Part shown: positions 25,945-38,674 of the stretch, piece by piece
How the letters are laid out: every line of letters starts with the position of its first letter
How positions within the stretch are numbered: the first letter of the stretch is position 1
NCBI GenBank assembly: GCA_002694885.1
Contig: NZNM01000114.1
Location: 1 to 64,000 of the forward strand
Length of the DNA stretch: 64,000 bases
Source: Opitutaceae bacterium
GTDB taxonomy: Bacteria > Verrucomicrobiota > Verrucomicrobiia > Opitutales > Opitutaceae
Reading direction: 5' to 3'
Translations under genes and position numbers: made by a program
Notes under the pieces: model-generated
What the model saw: only the letters and a program-made list of their open reading frames with translations
Database searches by the model: none
Told to the model about the DNA's origin: nothing

Positions 25945-27510
25945 TTATTCTGTCGAGAGTGGCGCGTCGTATTTAAGCAGCTCGCTAGTTTCAGGAATAT
26001 CTTTAATGATCTGATTGGGCATGGGGCCCACGCCAAGATAGCGCAGATTGGGCAGGGATTTTGGAAAAGCCTCTCCATGGAAAGCGGAATCTAAAACGCT
26101 TTTCACCATGCCTGCCACATAGGCTTTCGCTTCTTTTGGAAGAGCGTTGAATGATCTGACTTCGGATATGTCCTCTTTCCAGCCTGCGTACTCCTGGTAG
26201 ATGGGTCGAAGAGACTTTCGAATGGAGTCATTGCGGGGAACGCGATAGTAACGTTGGCCCTCAGGATCCTCATAGGCGACGCATATTTTAAGATTTCCGT
26301 CCCAACCATCGCCGTGGCCAAGAGCGTCGATTTTGTTGATCATTAGCTCATCGTAGCCGCCATACCGTAGGGTATCCGCCTTTTCGATGGCGTCGTACCA
26401 GCCTACTTTTCTTTGTCGCCCAGTAGAGGTTCCGAATTCAAGTCGTTTCAAACGATCGAAGAGCGGGTGCGGCTCATCCACTTGAGTGAGGAATGTGTGC
26501 GTTCCGACTTTCGTGTCGTAGGCTTTAGCAACACCGAACACGTGTATTGGCTGAATGGGGATACAAGCGGAATTGAAGAATTCTGAAGCGTAGGTATGAG
26601 ATGCGGATACGTTCGGAGAGAAACCCTGTCGTTTGTCGAGCCAGTAGGCTTGGCCAAATTCGCCTACGACAAAATTTCCGCGATTGTTGGCTTTCCGAAC
26701 GAGCTCGCGAACATCTTTGATGGAATTCGACAGTTTCTCCCCAGCAGACCAATAGGTATCCAGAATTTTGGCGATATTGAGTGTGAATGGGCTTTCGCCT
26801 TTGAATGGGTTAAAATCGAACTCGGATTCCGAAAATAAACCCGATTCGATCGCGTCGGCGTTAGCTCGCAATTCAGCTTCGGTAAGAGTCTTAAAGAACG
26901 ATTGCCAAGCGGTCTCGGATACGCGGCACACGTGCTTGATCGTGTCGCAAGCCCGATTCAGCTTTTGCGTTAATTTGCGATCAAAGCTTTCCCGATCCGC
27001 GAGGAAATCGCCGTAGTAGATCTGGAACTGGCCCACTTCGTCGAGATAGGAAGGCGTAATTCCGCGGCCTGTGCTTCCTCGTGGCTCTTCATTAATCAAA
27101 TTTACGCGGTACCATTCCCAGGCCAAGTCGAGCAGACGATGCGACAAATCTGAAACCATAGTTCGTTCGTCTATCGCCAGTCGTTCCGTGACGCGGTAGC
27201 CTTTAGCATCAACCGGAGTGAGTTCCCAATTGAACTTTCGAGGATCCGCTACAACGCCCGCGCCGATAGCGAGATGGGCGACGGACTGGTCGACGACTCC
27301 CGCGGGCAATAGGTTCAGCTTTAAACCGCCGGCTGTGTGGCCAGAGTTCGCTCCACCATTGATTTTGATGACGATTTCGACGGGATCGGTCTCTTCGCGG
27401 CTTGTCTGGAGTTCGGAAACGATTTCCGAAATTAGGCGACCTTTGCCTTCGTCGCCCATGCTGATACCGCAATCGGCTATTAAGTTGCTCCTGAAGTCGG
27501 TTAAGGCCAT
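25945..27510 (-). CDS. purA: Adenylosuccinate synthetase, divergent long form
   Basis: 521 residues against about 430 in typical PurA. Catalytic elements are kept: GDEGKG (Asp of the GTP loop), NGGANSGHT (His), STGRGITPSYLDE and TSTGRQRKVGWYDAI (IMP/Asp binding). Differences: the usual FEGAQGTLLDIDHG becomes GEFGQAYWLDKRQG, the C-terminal GPDR becomes GPMP, and there are inserts near residues 30-45 and ~200-260. It should make adenylosuccinate from IMP and aspartate with GTP. guaB, the competing IMP branch, lies upstream on the same strand (149 bp away). The gene is most likely this lineage's PurA; a specialised paralogue cannot be ruled out. Confidence 0.8.
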   Translation of the reverse strand: MALTDFRSNLIADCGISMGDEGKGRLISEIVSELQTSREETDPVEIVIKINGGANSGHTAGGLKLNLLPAGVVDQSVAHLAIGAGVVADPRKFNWELTPVDAKGYRVTERLAIDERTMVSDLSHRLLDLAWEWYRVNLINEEPRGSTGRGITPSYLDEVGQFQIYYGDFLADRESFDRKLTQKLNRACDTIKHVCRVSETAWQSFFKTLTEAELRANADAIESGLFSESEFDFNPFKGESPFTLNIAKILDTYWSAGEKLSNSIKDVRELVRKANNRGNFVVGEFGQAYWLDKRQGFSPNVSASHTYASEFFNSACIPIQPIHVFGVAKAYDTKVGTHTFLTQVDEPHPLFDRLKRLEFGTSTGRQRKVGWYDAIEKADTLRYGGYDELMINKIDALGHGDGWDGNLKICVAYEDPEGQRYYRVPRNDSIRKSLRPIYQEYAGWKEDISEVRSFNALPKEAKAYVAGMVKSVLDSAFHGEAFPKSLPNLRYLGVGPMPNQIIKDIPETSELLKYDAPLSTE

Positions 27511-27659
27511 CGGTTTTCTAAAACAGTTTGATCGTATTTAACGGAGGAAAGCTGTCCTGACTGGGGATTCATTTCCAGCCTATAGCCAGGCGCCCGCTTT
27601 ATAGTTGATCTGGGCGCAAGCTCGGGTTGAGAAGAGCCATCCTTTCAGATCGGCGCCCC

Positions 27660-29228
27660 TTAGCTGCGCTTGGATACCTCGATGACGTCGTGGGGCGCGG
27701 ACTCTTTCATGCCAGCTGGACTGATCCTCACGAACCGGGACTTTTCTTTAAGTTCCTTCAAATCCCTAGCTCCATTGTATCCCATTCCGGCCTGTAGGCC
27801 GCCCACCATTTCGGCAAGAATATTGGCTACGGATCCTTGAACTTCTTTGAGCCCTTCGATCCCTTCAGCAGTCATCTTCCTACTGGTATCCGCTTTCTTA
27901 TGCCCGTATCTAGCGGCAGAGCCCTTCTTCATGGCGCTTAAGCTGCCCATGCCTCGGTATTGCTTGTAGAGCTTGTTGTTGATTTCAACAATCTCTCCAG
28001 GAGCTTCGCGACTTCCCGCAAGAAGGCCGCCGAGCATGACGGTATCGGCAAGGGTCATCGCTTTCACGATATCCCCCGATTTCCTGATACCGCCATCCGC
28101 GATGATGCGAACGCCCTTCCTGGCAGCTCCTTTGGAGGCATGATAGAGGGCGGAAAGTTGCGGAATGCCAACACCGGCCACAACGCGGGTCGTGCAGATG
28201 GATCCTGGACCTTGGCCCACTTTAATGGCGTCGGCGCCGCGATCGGCTAAGTACTCGACACCGCTTCCGGAAGTTACATTCCCGGCGAGAATGGTCAGAT
28301 CCTTGAATTCGCTTCGCAGAAGGGAAACGACATCACCGATACTTTTGGTATGCCCATGAGCTGCGGAAACGGCGATCGCATCCACTCTTTCGTTACGGAG
28401 ATTGGTTACGTGCTCCAAGATAGCGTCTCGATCCAATGAACCATCCTCTTTCCAAACCGTGGAGATTGCGGCTCCGACGAGCAGCCTAAAATCGGAGTCC
28501 CTTGCGGGTTTCAGCACGCTTTGCGATTCCGACATGATACGCTCGATATCGGAAATGCTCACGAGCCCTTTCAACCGATTCGAATCGTCCACGACCAGCA
28601 ATTTATTAATTCCCAAATGCTCGCTGAAGAACTTGTCAGCCACATCGATAGGGTTGGGCTTAACAACTGCTTCATTCAGGGTGAGAACCTTCGATGCAGG
28701 GTCCATCGCCTCGGCAACCTTGATATGGCTATAACGGGCCTTGACGACGCGACTTCCAAGCAAACCGGCCAATTCCCCGTTTTCCTCCGTAACTGGAAAA
28801 GTGCGGAACTTGTATCCTTTCTCTTCGATCAATTCGATGACGTCTCCGATGTAAATGTCGGGCTTGACCGTGATCGGATTAGGGAGGAGCCCGTTGATGT
28901 GGTACTTCACTCGTGTCACCTGAGACACTTGTTCCTTGTAGGGCATATTGTAGTGGATGATGCCCATGCCACCGCTGCTGGCCATAGCTATGGCCATTCC
29001 GTACTCAGTGACGGTGTCCATGTCCGATGAGATGATCGGAATGTTCAACGAGATCCGGTCCGATAGAGTAGTTTCCAAGTTGGCTTCCTTGGGCAGAATT
29101 TCGCTGTAGTTTGTCGCCAAGGAAACGTCGTCATACGTAAGAGCGGTTCCTTGATGCTGAGAAAAAAACGCCTCGGCGCTTTGATAGAAATCGTTATCGT
29201 CGAAATTCGTTGAACGCTCTCGGGCCAT
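27660..29228 (-). CDS. guaB: IMP dehydrogenase
   Basis: 522 residues. The TIM barrel starts ALTYDDVSL, then a two-CBS regulatory insert (about 125-245, with [20 protein letters not shown]). The catalytic loop [13 protein letters not shown] holds the active Cys; the [15 protein letters not shown] phosphate site, the [10 protein letters not shown] flap and the [18 protein letters not shown] segment follow. It oxidises IMP to XMP with NAD+, the first step to GMP. The length is slightly above the usual 490 because of N- and C-terminal extensions. Divergent from menC across 100 bp. Confidence 0.95.
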   Translation of the reverse strand: MARERSTNFDDNDFYQSAEAFFSQHQGTALTYDDVSLATNYSEILPKEANLETTLSDRISLNIPIISSDMDTVTEYGMAIAMASSGGMGIIHYNMPYKEQVSQVTRVKYHINGLLPNPITVKPDIYIGDVIELIEEKGYKFRTFPVTEENGELAGLLGSRVVKARYSHIKVAEAMDPASKVLTLNEAVVKPNPIDVADKFFSEHLGINKLLVVDDSNRLKGLVSISDIERIMSESQSVLKPARDSDFRLLVGAAISTVWKEDGSLDRDAILEHVTNLRNERVDAIAVSAAHGHTKSIGDVVSLLRSEFKDLTILAGNVTSGSGVEYLADRGADAIKVGQGPGSICTTRVVAGVGIPQLSALYHASKGAARKGVRIIADGGIRKSGDIVKAMTLADTVMLGGLLAGSREAPGEIVEINNKLYKQYRGMGSLSAMKKGSAARYGHKKADTSRKMTAEGIEGLKEVQGSVANILAEMVGGLQAGMGYNGARDLKELKEKSRFVRISPAGMKESAPHDVIEVSKRS

Positions 29229-29328
29229 GATCCGGCATAGGGAGTCGGATTTTCTGAATCAAGTATTTTGAGGTGACTTGAGGAAAAAAGATGGTCATAT
29301 CTAGGGCGTCTAGATTGAGTCGCAACCT

Positions 29329-30330
29329 ATGGTTGAATTCGCGTACAAGGCCTACAGGCGGACGTTTGCCAAGGAGTATCAAACGGCCTCCCATGAACTG
29401 TCTCAGCGACCGGGCATTTTGTTAAGGCTGCGCGACGGCGATGGCAGAGTCGGCTTTGGTGAAATCGCACCTATTGAGTCTTTCGAAACGGAATCGCTCT
29501 TAGCCGCCCTTTCGCGATGCGAAGAGTTGCAAGGAAAATTTGAATACGAAGAATCCCGAGATAGCTTAAATTCGTTTCCATGTCTCCAATTCGCCACGGA
29601 GTCCGCTTATGAGATGCTCGGAGTTGGATCCGTTTCCCAATCCGTGGATGCGCCATGGCCCGTTTGCGGTCTCGTTGCCGATGCAACGGACCGTAGCCAA
29701 ATAGAGGGATTGCTTGAGCAGGGGTACCGGACCATAAAGTTCAAAATTGGCAAATCCGAGTTTGCTGAGGAACGTAGAAACATAGATGCTTTCGTGGAGG
29801 ATTCAGACGGAAAGATTGGCATTCGGTTGGATGCTAATGGATCTTTGGATCGAGCGAAAACAATCCAGTGGCTTGAGTACGCTAGCGACGTTCCAGTTGA
29901 GTATCTTGAACAGCCGATGGCCAAAGGCTCGGAACGAGAGATGAGTATTATCGCCAGAGATTTTCCGGCCAGATTGGCGCTAGATGAGTCGGTCTGTTTT
30001 GTCGATGATCTTAAACGCTGGAACGACTTTCATTGGGAGGGCGTGTACGTGGTGAAGCCGTCAATAGCGGGCGGGCGTCGAGCTCTCTTGGACGAGCTGC
30101 TGCGAATCCCTGACGAGCGCGTCGTATTTTCTAGTTCGCTTGAAACCCTGGTTGGGGCGTCGACAGCGATTGGACTGGCGATCGAATCGACGAAACGATC
30201 TCGAGCGCTGGCATTCGGGGTAGAAGATTTATTCCAGAATGATGGCGCCTCATTGCAGTTGGGCCCCTTCTTGCAATCGGATAGTTTGGGGTCGATAGAG
30301 GACTTTGAAGAGCTGTGGAAAACCGTTTAG
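29329..30330 (+). CDS. menC: o-Succinylbenzoate synthase
   Basis: 333 residues, enolase superfamily. Catalytic Lys pair in IKFKIGKSEF, metal ligands in RLDANGS, EYLEQPMAK and LALDESVCF, and the second Lys in YVVKPSIAGG. This set fits MenC, which dehydrates SHCHC to o-succinylbenzoate in menaquinone synthesis. The MenC assignment (rather than another enolase-family racemase) is supported by the overlapping menE. Starts at ATG 29329. Confidence 0.9.
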   Translation: MVEFAYKAYRRTFAKEYQTASHELSQRPGILLRLRDGDGRVGFGEIAPIESFETESLLAALSRCEELQGKFEYEESRDSLNSFPCLQFATESAYEMLGVGSVSQSVDAPWPVCGLVADATDRSQIEGLLEQGYRTIKFKIGKSEFAEERRNIDAFVEDSDGKIGIRLDANGSLDRAKTIQWLEYASDVPVEYLEQPMAKGSEREMSIIARDFPARLALDESVCFVDDLKRWNDFHWEGVYVVKPSIAGGRRALLDELLRIPDERVVFSSSLETLVGASTAIGLAIESTKRSRALAFGVEDLFQNDGASLQLGPFLQSDSLGSIEDFEELWKTV

Positions 30331-31700
30331 AAGCTTGTTTGAGATACGCTCTTAAGGGAGATCTTTTCCCGCAGTATAGCGAGAATTGGGGTTCGCAGGT
30401 TCAACGAGCGAAGCAACTTCTGCCGGATGCTTCTGGGCAGCGTAAACGGATAGCCTTAGTAGCATCTGAGCCCGACTGGTTCTGGGCCTGTTTTTTTGCC
30501 GCTGCTCAAACGAATTGGGATATCTTTTTGTTCAATCCCCGTTGGGGAGAAAAGGAACGTAAGGAAGCCATGGATATCGCTCAACCTAATTGGAGGATTG
30601 AGGGCTCATCCGTTTCGATAGTTAGCGAAAGAGCAACGGATGAAAGGGAAGGAGGTGGCGATGATGGAGGCCTTCGAGTGATGATTCCAACAGGAGGCTC
30701 GTCAGGCCGGGTTCGATTCGCAATCCACGATTGGGGAACCCTTGCGGCCGCAGTAGACGGATTGAGAAAGCATTTCAGTTCTCCGGCGATTTCTTCGCTA
30801 TGCGCATTACCTCTGTATCATGTAAGTGGATTCATGCAAACCATTCGAGCGGCCCTTACCGGGGGCAAGGTGGTCTTCGACTCGAAATTGGGATTCGAAG
30901 AGGATTGCCAAACCCTTTTTTCCACGGCTCCGGAGGATAGATTCTTATCCGTGGTGCCTGCCCAGTTGAAAGAGTTTCTCGAGAAAAAGCGAGTCTTGCG
31001 CAGTCTAGGCGGATTTCGAGCCATCTTCTGCGGAGGAGGGCCATTGTCCGGAGACTTGGCTCGGCGATCCCGCGAAGCGAGATTGCCATTGGCCCCGACC
31101 TACGGGATGACGGAAACTGCGGCCCAGGTGGCGACTCTGTTGCCGGAGGATTTTCTTAACGGAATTGACGGTCAGGGTCGTCCACTCCCTCACGCTTGTA
31201 TCGAGACAAGCTGCGCCAATTCCAAATGCGATGACGTAGGAGAGATAGTGATACGCGGTTCATCACTGTTTCGAGGGTACTTTGGGGAACGCCCGCGCTG
31301 CGATGAGCCGTTTGCCACGGGCGACCAAGGGAGAATAGACAAGCAAGGGCGGATCTCAATTACGGGGCGGAAAGGAAGAACGATCATTTCCGGAGGGGAG
31401 AATATCGATCTTCAGGAGGTTGAAGAAACTTTCCTCCAAACGGGTCTGGTGAAAGACGTGGTTGCTTTCGGGATCGATGACCAAAAATGGGGCGAACGTC
31501 TATGCATCGCTTACGTCACGGCAGATCAATGCGATGGAGAAAGCGATCTAAGGTCGGCAATTGGCAAACGACTGGCGTCATTTAAACAGCCAAAATCTTG
31601 GCTCCATCTCGATCGACTACCTAAGAATAGTCTGGGGAAGATTGATTTGGCTGACCTGCTTGACCAAGTTGAGAAAGCGGCTGGGCGTGAGATCGAATAG
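30315..31700 (+). CDS. menE: o-Succinylbenzoate-CoA ligase
   Basis: 461 residues from a GTG at 30315 that overlaps menC's end by 16 bp; no nearby ATG fits the family N-terminus. AMP-binding motifs: phosphate loop [50 protein letters not shown] hinge, and the C-terminal Lys in [13 protein letters not shown]. It activates o-succinylbenzoate to its CoA thioester. With menC it forms a two-gene operon; the other men genes are outside the window. Confidence 0.9.
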   Translation: MENRLEACLRYALKGDLFPQYSENWGSQVQRAKQLLPDASGQRKRIALVASEPDWFWACFFAAAQTNWDIFLFNPRWGEKERKEAMDIAQPNWRIEGSSVSIVSERATDEREGGGDDGGLRVMIPTGGSSGRVRFAIHDWGTLAAAVDGLRKHFSSPAISSLCALPLYHVSGFMQTIRAALTGGKVVFDSKLGFEEDCQTLFSTAPEDRFLSVVPAQLKEFLEKKRVLRSLGGFRAIFCGGGPLSGDLARRSREARLPLAPTYGMTETAAQVATLLPEDFLNGIDGQGRPLPHACIETSCANSKCDDVGEIVIRGSSLFRGYFGERPRCDEPFATGDQGRIDKQGRISITGRKGRTIISGGENIDLQEVEETFLQTGLVKDVVAFGIDDQKWGERLCIAYVTADQCDGESDLRSAIGKRLASFKQPKSWLHLDRLPKNSLGKIDLADLLDQVEKAAGREIE

Positions 31701-31827
31701 TGAATGGATTTCCACTAAATGGTGGACCTCGCAGTATGGTATCCGCAATTTTCGCATAGACATTGTATGTTGGAGGAGGCGGTCGATTGTCGCACAACTT
31801 AGGATCTTGAAAGGTGTTGGTTCAAAT

Positions 31828-33576
31828 ATGACAAAACGAGAAATAGCGGATGTTCTGAAGGAGATCGCCACGTTGCTGGAACTGAAAGGAGAGAATCCCT
31901 TCAAAATTCGGGCGTATTCCAATGGGGCCAGAGCCCTGGAGTCCTTGGAAGAAGATCTGGATGTTTTGATCGGGGAATCCCGATTGTCTGATGTTCCCGG
32001 ATTAGGAAAGGCTCTCGTGGAGAAAATAGAAACGCTTCACGAGACGGGCAGCCTGGAGTTTTACGACAATCTGAAAGAGTCTATTGATGATGGCTTAGTA
32101 TCCATGCTAGAAATACCGGGTTTGGGTGCCAAGAAGATAAAGACTCTCCATGATTCTCTTGAAATTTCGTCTATCGAGGAACTTCAACAGGCCTGCGAGG
32201 AAGGCAAAATCGCTGAATTAAAAGGCTTCGGTAAAAAGTCGGAGGATAAAATCGCGGAGGGAATCCGGAACCGGGAAGCATACGGGAAGCGACATCTTTG
32301 GTGGGAAGCCCGCGAGGTTGCCCAGCCGATTCTCGATGGCTTGCTAGCCCTCCCTCAAGTTGAAATGGCATCGCATGCGGGAAGCTTTCGACGGAAGCGT
32401 GAACATGTTGGTGACTTGGACTTTATCGTTGGCTCCACGGATCCGGGACCGATCATGGATTGGTTCGTTGCTCAGGACCAAATCAAGGAAACGACAGCCA
32501 AAGGGGATACAAAAGCCAGCGTTCGTTTTGATAGCGGTTTGCAAGCGGATCTGCGGGTAGTCCCGCCTAAACAGTTTTACTTCGCTCTGCATCATTTCAC
32601 GGGCTCCAAAGACCATAATGTGGAAATGAGGCAGCGGGCTCTCGAGCGCGGGCTAAGCCTAAGCGAATGGGGATTAAAGCCAGTGGAGGCTGAGAGTTTT
32701 GAAGAGGGAATTTCAGCCCAAAGCGAATCTGATATTTTCGAAGCTCTGGACTTGAGTTTTGTCCCTCCAGAATTGCGCGAGGGCCGAGGCGAAATTGATG
32801 TAGCTGAGAATGGCTTGATTCCAAATCTCGTTGAAATCGAGAACATCAAGGGGGTCTTCCACAATCACACGACTGCGAGTGATGGAAGAGCAACCTTAGC
32901 GGAAATGACTGCGGCAGCGCAGGACTATGGTTGGGAGTACTGGGGTGTCGCGGACCATTCCAAGGCGAGTTTTCAGGCAAACGGATTGGACGAAGGTCGA
33001 TTGGAAGCCCAGATCGAGAGCGTCAAAGCCCTCAATGAATCCCGTGAGTTTTCAACCTTCGTCTTCTCGGGAGTCGAGTGCGATATCCTCCCGGATGGTT
33101 CTTTGGATTTGGACCAAGATCTGTTGATGCGATTAGACTATGTGGTTTCTTCGGTTCACTCATCTTTTTCGCAACCAGTTGACGAAATGACTGCTCGGCT
33201 TATCAAAGCGATCGAGCACCCGGCTACAACGATGCTCGGCCACTTGACCGGGAGGCTACTGCTTAAAAGGGACGGCTACGAAGTGGATGCTCGAAAAGTG
33301 ATCGACGCAGCGATTGCCAACGATGTGATCATCGAGCTGAACGCAAACCCCTACAGGCTTGATATGGATTGGCGGCTTTGGAAGAGCGCTGCCGATAAGG
33401 GGCTCCTAACAAGTATAAATCCAGATGCTCACGCTCCCGAGCACTTTGCATTTTTGGAAGCAGGCATCAACGTTGCTCGCAAGGGCTGGTTGACGGTGGA
33501 AAATGTTATCAATACGTTGCCATTGGTGGGTGTAAAGGAAGCGCTCGCCCGAAAACGCTCTCATTTGTCAGAATGA
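31828..33576 (+). CDS. polX: DNA polymerase/3'-5' exonuclease PolX
   Basis: 582 residues from the ATG at 31828 (the frame is open to 31561, but that overlaps menE and is not PolX-like). The N-terminal helix-hairpin-helix domain ([46 protein letters not shown]) leads to the Pol X nucleotidyltransferase core ([30 protein letters not shown]). The C-terminal PHP domain ([49 protein letters not shown]) gives the exonuclease. It acts in base-excision and gap-filling repair. Length matches bacterial PolX (about 570). Confidence 0.93.
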   Translation: MTKREIADVLKEIATLLELKGENPFKIRAYSNGARALESLEEDLDVLIGESRLSDVPGLGKALVEKIETLHETGSLEFYDNLKESIDDGLVSMLEIPGLGAKKIKTLHDSLEISSIEELQQACEEGKIAELKGFGKKSEDKIAEGIRNREAYGKRHLWWEAREVAQPILDGLLALPQVEMASHAGSFRRKREHVGDLDFIVGSTDPGPIMDWFVAQDQIKETTAKGDTKASVRFDSGLQADLRVVPPKQFYFALHHFTGSKDHNVEMRQRALERGLSLSEWGLKPVEAESFEEGISAQSESDIFEALDLSFVPPELREGRGEIDVAENGLIPNLVEIENIKGVFHNHTTASDGRATLAEMTAAAQDYGWEYWGVADHSKASFQANGLDEGRLEAQIESVKALNESREFSTFVFSGVECDILPDGSLDLDQDLLMRLDYVVSSVHSSFSQPVDEMTARLIKAIEHPATTMLGHLTGRLLLKRDGYEVDARKVIDAAIANDVIIELNANPYRLDMDWRLWKSAADKGLLTSINPDAHAPEHFAFLEAGINVARKGWLTVENVINTLPLVGVKEALARKRSHLSE

Positions 33577-33655
33577 ACCTAATGGGGCAGAATGGGTGAT
33601 TCTGAAAATTGGAACGGATTGCTCGTTGTATTCTAGATAAGGAGATAACTTGCCC

Positions 33656-33693
33656 AAGTCGTGTCTCAGTCCAATCAAAGTGTGACACGATTT
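33656..33693. promoter_or_regulatory. Inverted repeat upstream of dnaK, candidate operator
   Basis: Arms of 13 nt (33656-33668 and 33681-33693; core TCGTGTC / GACACGA) match at 11 of 13 positions, with a 12-nt spacer. It ends 129 bp before the dnaK start. It is not a CIRCE element (TTAGCACTC-N9-GAGTGCTAA), and none was seen before dnaK or groES. An AT-rich promoter-like stretch follows at about 33739-33790. A heat-shock control site is inference. Confidence 0.4.
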
Positions 33694-33822
33694 GTGCCAT
33701 ATTGGCTTGGTTGGCCCTGTGCTCAACCGAGCGATGCTGAATAAAATTATCCTTAAAATATTATAGTTCAGTGGGTTATGATCAATAATATGAGTTGGTA
33801 CAGTCTTTGCTGAGTGGGTGTC

Positions 33823-35805
33823 ATGGGACGCGTTCTAGGAATAGACTTAGGTACTACAAATTCTTGCATGGCAGTAATGGACGGCGATGAGCCAGTGGTT
33901 GTGCCCAACGCTGAAGGGGCCCGCACAACGCCCTCCATTTTCGCTTTCACGAAATCAGGCGAGCGACTGGTTGGACAAGCGGCGAAACGCCAGGCGGTTA
34001 CCAACCCGAAAAACACGATCTTCTCAGCGAAACGCTGGATTGGCCGCAAGTATTCGGAAGTTGCTTCCGAAGCAAAGGGAGTCCCTTATTCGATGGTAGA
34101 GGCAGACAATGGAGACGCTTTCATTGAGTGCCAAGTGGGGGACGAAACGGAAAAATTCGCCCCACAACAAATTTCCTCGTTCGTTCTGGCTAAGCTGAAG
34201 GCTGACGCGGAAGCTTACTTGGGAGAGACGATAACCGAAGCGGTTATTACAGTCCCGGCCTATTTTAACGACAGTCAACGCCAGGCTACCAAAGATGCCG
34301 GAAAGATCGCGGGCTTGGATGTGCTCCGCATTATCAATGAGCCGACTGCTGCATCGCTTGCCTACGGGCTCGATAAAAAGAGCGACGAAAAGATTTCGGT
34401 ATTCGACTTGGGCGGAGGCACGTTCGACGTATCCATTCTCGAGATTGGAGACGGCGTATTCGAAGTTAAGGCGACCAATGGCGACACCATGCTGGGTGGC
34501 GATATCTGGGACCAGGCCATCATCGATTGGATGGTAGAAGAATTCAAGAAGGACAATGGTATCGATCTAGCAGGCGATCCAATGGCCCTTCAACGTCTGA
34601 AAGAGGAAGGGGAAAAGGCCAAAATCGCCCTGTCTTCGACAACTACTTACGATGTCAACCTCCCCTTTATCACGGCTGATGCGTCTGGACCAAAGCACCT
34701 GAATTTGCAGCTGACTCGGGCTAAGCTTGAGCAGATCACCGACGATCTTTTCGCACGGTGCCGCATTCCATTTGAGAACTGTCTTAAAGACGCTGAGCTT
34801 TCCACTTCTGAAATTAATGAGCTTGTTCTGGTGGGCGGAATGACTCGCATGCCCAAGGTGGTCGAGATCGCTGAGGAATTGGCGGGCAAAAAGCCGCACC
34901 AAGGCGTAAATCCGGACGAAGTAGTCGCCGTTGGAGCCGCTATCCAAGGAGCGGTACTGAAAGGGGACGTTCGGGATGTGTTGCTTCTGGATGTCACTCC
35001 TTTGACTCTCGGAATCGAAACGGCTGGCGGCGTATCGACCGCAATGATACCGAGAAATACGACGATTCCAGCGAAGAAGTCACAGGTATTCTCCACCTAC
35101 GCCGATAATCAGCCATCTGTCGAAATCAAGGTGCTCCAAGGCGAAAGGCCTATGGCGAACGACAACAAGGTTCTCGGCGACTTCCATTTGGATGGGATTC
35201 CACCGGCTCCTAGAGGAACGCCGCAAATCGAAGTGACATTCGATATCGACGCCAACGGTATTCTCAATGTGTCCGCCAAGGATAAAGGTACTGGCAAAGA
35301 TCAGAGAATAACGATCACCGGATCAGGTGGCCTTTCCGAAGAGGACATCGAAAAGATGACCAAGGAAGCCGAGCTCCATGCGGAAGAAGACAAGAAGGTG
35401 AAGGAGAGCGTCGAGAATCGCAATCAGCTAGACAGCACAATCTACCAGATGGAGAAGATGCTCAGCGAGGCTGGCGACAAGCTTCCTGAGGACAAGAAGG
35501 GCCCGATAGAGGCAGGCTTGGCGGACGCCAAGAAAGCCCTAGAGTCGGAAGATCCCGACCAGATCAAGAAGGCGCTGGAAGATTTGAACAAGCTTGGAGC
35601 GGATCTCTACCAAGCGGCAGCAGCTGGTGGCGGCATGCCGAACATGGAAGACATGGCGGCAGGCGCAGCGGCGGCTGGCGGAGCCGGAGCGCCTCCTCCA
35701 CCACCAGGCGATGGCGATACGTCTTCAAGCAGCGAACCAAAACCTGCAGACGTTGTCGACGCTGACTTTGAAGTAGTGGAAGACGACGAAAACAAAGATA
35801 AATAG
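33823..35805 (+). CDS. dnaK: Chaperone protein DnaK (Hsp70)
   Basis: 660 residues from the ATG at 33823 (three codons into the open frame), beginning [18 protein letters not shown]. ATPase signatures: [22 protein letters not shown] and [13 protein letters not shown]. The substrate-binding domain has [28 protein letters not shown] and [21 protein letters not shown]. The C-terminal lid ends in an Ala/Gly/Pro-rich tail and an acidic end ([11 protein letters not shown]). General protein folding in the cytoplasm, with DnaJ/GrpE encoded elsewhere. It leads a chaperone cluster with groES and groEL; 107 bp separate it from groES. Confidence 0.98.
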   Translation: MGRVLGIDLGTTNSCMAVMDGDEPVVVPNAEGARTTPSIFAFTKSGERLVGQAAKRQAVTNPKNTIFSAKRWIGRKYSEVASEAKGVPYSMVEADNGDAFIECQVGDETEKFAPQQISSFVLAKLKADAEAYLGETITEAVITVPAYFNDSQRQATKDAGKIAGLDVLRIINEPTAASLAYGLDKKSDEKISVFDLGGGTFDVSILEIGDGVFEVKATNGDTMLGGDIWDQAIIDWMVEEFKKDNGIDLAGDPMALQRLKEEGEKAKIALSSTTTYDVNLPFITADASGPKHLNLQLTRAKLEQITDDLFARCRIPFENCLKDAELSTSEINELVLVGGMTRMPKVVEIAEELAGKKPHQGVNPDEVVAVGAAIQGAVLKGDVRDVLLLDVTPLTLGIETAGGVSTAMIPRNTTIPAKKSQVFSTYADNQPSVEIKVLQGERPMANDNKVLGDFHLDGIPPAPRGTPQIEVTFDIDANGILNVSAKDKGTGKDQRITITGSGGLSEEDIEKMTKEAELHAEEDKKVKESVENRNQLDSTIYQMEKMLSEAGDKLPEDKKGPIEAGLADAKKALESEDPDQIKKALEDLNKLGADLYQAAAAGGGMPNMEDMAAGAAAAGGAGAPPPPPGDGDTSSSSEPKPADVVDADFEVVEDDENKDK

Positions 35806-35833
35806 CCTGTACTCGAATTTCGGATCTCATGTT

Positions 35834-35847
35834 CTCGCAGCTGCGAG
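35834..35847. promoter_or_regulatory. Perfect 14-bp palindrome between dnaK and groES
   Basis: CTCGCAGCTGCGAG is self-complementary with no loop, so it is a poor terminator hairpin but a possible binding site for a dimeric regulator. It lies 28 bp after dnaK and 65 bp before groES. No partner copy was seen upstream of dnaK. Confidence 0.3.
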
Positions 35848-35912
35848 TTGCATGAATCCGGTCACTGATAACCAAATCTAACTAACTCTAATCTAGTAAG
35901 AATAACTCAAAT

Positions 35913-36221
35913 ATGAGCGCATCAACAAAAGTGAATGTAAAACCTCTTGGCGACCGCGTGCTTCTTAAGCATGTAGAAGAAGACGAGCAAGTTCGCGATG
36001 GAATCATCATCCCGGACTCAGCCAAGGAAAAGCCTCAAGAGGCTGAAGTAATCGCCCTCGGAACGGGGGGCAAGGACGGCGACGGCAACGCAGTCGAGTT
36101 CAACGTGAAAGTTGGCGACCGCGTGCTCACCAGCAAGTACGGTGGAACCGAAGTTAAAATCGAAGGGGATACCTACGTGCTCGTTCGTGAAGATGACATC
36201 CTCGGAATCATTGAATCCTAA
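35913..36221 (+). CDS. groES: Co-chaperonin GroES
   Basis: 102 residues. Family landmarks: [16 protein letters not shown] at the N-terminus, mobile loop around [22 protein letters not shown], and the C-terminal [32 protein letters not shown]. It caps the GroEL cavity. The first ~7 residues (MSASTKV) are an extension over E. coli GroES. Followed after 49 bp by groEL in one operon. Confidence 0.97.
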   Translation: MSASTKVNVKPLGDRVLLKHVEEDEQVRDGIIIPDSAKEKPQEAEVIALGTGGKDGDGNAVEFNVKVGDRVLTSKYGGTEVKIEGDTYVLVREDDILGIIES

Positions 36222-36258
36222 TCAACCGAATCATTAATCCACTAACTAAAGTATCTAA

Positions 36259-37908
<1,650 letters not shown>

Positions 37909-37943
37909 TCATCGGCTCTAGCTTAAGCATACGCTTATTTTTG

Positions 37944-37972
37944 GCGGCTCTCCTCGCGAGAGCCGCTTTTTT
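37944..37972 (+). terminator. Intrinsic terminator after groEL
   Basis: Perfect 9-bp stem GCGGCTCTC (37944-37952) / GAGAGCCGC (37958-37966), 5-nt loop, then six T. Classic rho-independent terminator for the groES-groEL transcript. Confidence 0.9.
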
Positions 37973-38138
37973 ATTCTTCGAATCTTTCGGCCGCGTTGAA
38001 AAACCTGTTACAAAAGGGTAACTGGGAGCATTCCGGGAGGGAACGGGTTTTATTGGATGACCGAGCGCGACGATTTACGCGTCCGATTGGTGGAACGAGT
38101 ATTGGGAACACGCGTTCGGTATCAGGGAAAGGGAAAAT

Positions 38139-38528
38139 ATGGAAACGATATTGGTTGTCGATGACGAGCCGATGATCCGATCGATGATGGACAGCGCGCT
38201 GTCCGCCATTGGCTACACCGTGGTGGTTGCAGGAAGCGTTCGCGAAGCCATCGATCTACTCGAAAGCGGGGCGTTCCGATTTGGGGCGATAGTGACTGAC
38301 TACAATCTGGGCGATGGCTCAGGGCGAGATATTGTTAATTCGGTCCGGGCGAGCGGTTTGAAAGCTCCCACAATCGTGATTTCGGGAAGTCTAAGAATTG
38401 ATCGTGATGAAAGTATAAGGCAGGGATTCTCAGCCTACTTTCAAAAGCCATTCAGCTGTTTAGAATTGGGGCGAAAGCTCAATGCGCTTTTGAATAAACG
38501 ATCAGCTTCTACCTCAGTTTGGTTGTAG
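38139..38528 (+). CDS. Single-domain response regulator (CheY-like)
   Basis: 129 residues, receiver domain only. Acidic pocket VVDDEP, phospho-acceptor Asp54 in VTDYNLGDGSG, switch Ser82 (VISGS) and Lys103 (FQKPF). No output domain is attached, so it must act through a partner or phosphorelay. No histidine kinase is encoded nearby. It starts at ATG 38139 after AGGGAAAGGG, a plausible ribosome site. The ~150 bp to the next gene show nothing. Confidence 0.9.
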   Translation: METILVVDDEPMIRSMMDSALSAIGYTVVVAGSVREAIDLLESGAFRFGAIVTDYNLGDGSGRDIVNSVRASGLKAPTIVISGSLRIDRDESIRQGFSAYFQKPFSCLELGRKLNALLNKRSASTSVWL

Positions 38529-38674
38529 GTAAGGAGCTAACATCATCGTTCCAACGGTGGGTACTTGGCGTCTTGCGATAGATCAGGGTTTAAGCCGGGA
38601 GAGGCCAGACACCTGAAAGCGACCAAACTTTTGTAGTGATTAATGGGCAATTTCTTGCAGCGTTCCCATTAATC

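Noticed and set aside
31561-31827. Upstream extension of polX
   Set aside because: It overlaps menE, has no PolX character, and the ATG at 31828 starts the conserved N-terminus.
33577-33822. CIRCE (HrcA) operator before dnaK
   Set aside because: No TTAGCACTC-N9-GAGTGCTAA match was found here or before groES; a different dyad was reported instead.
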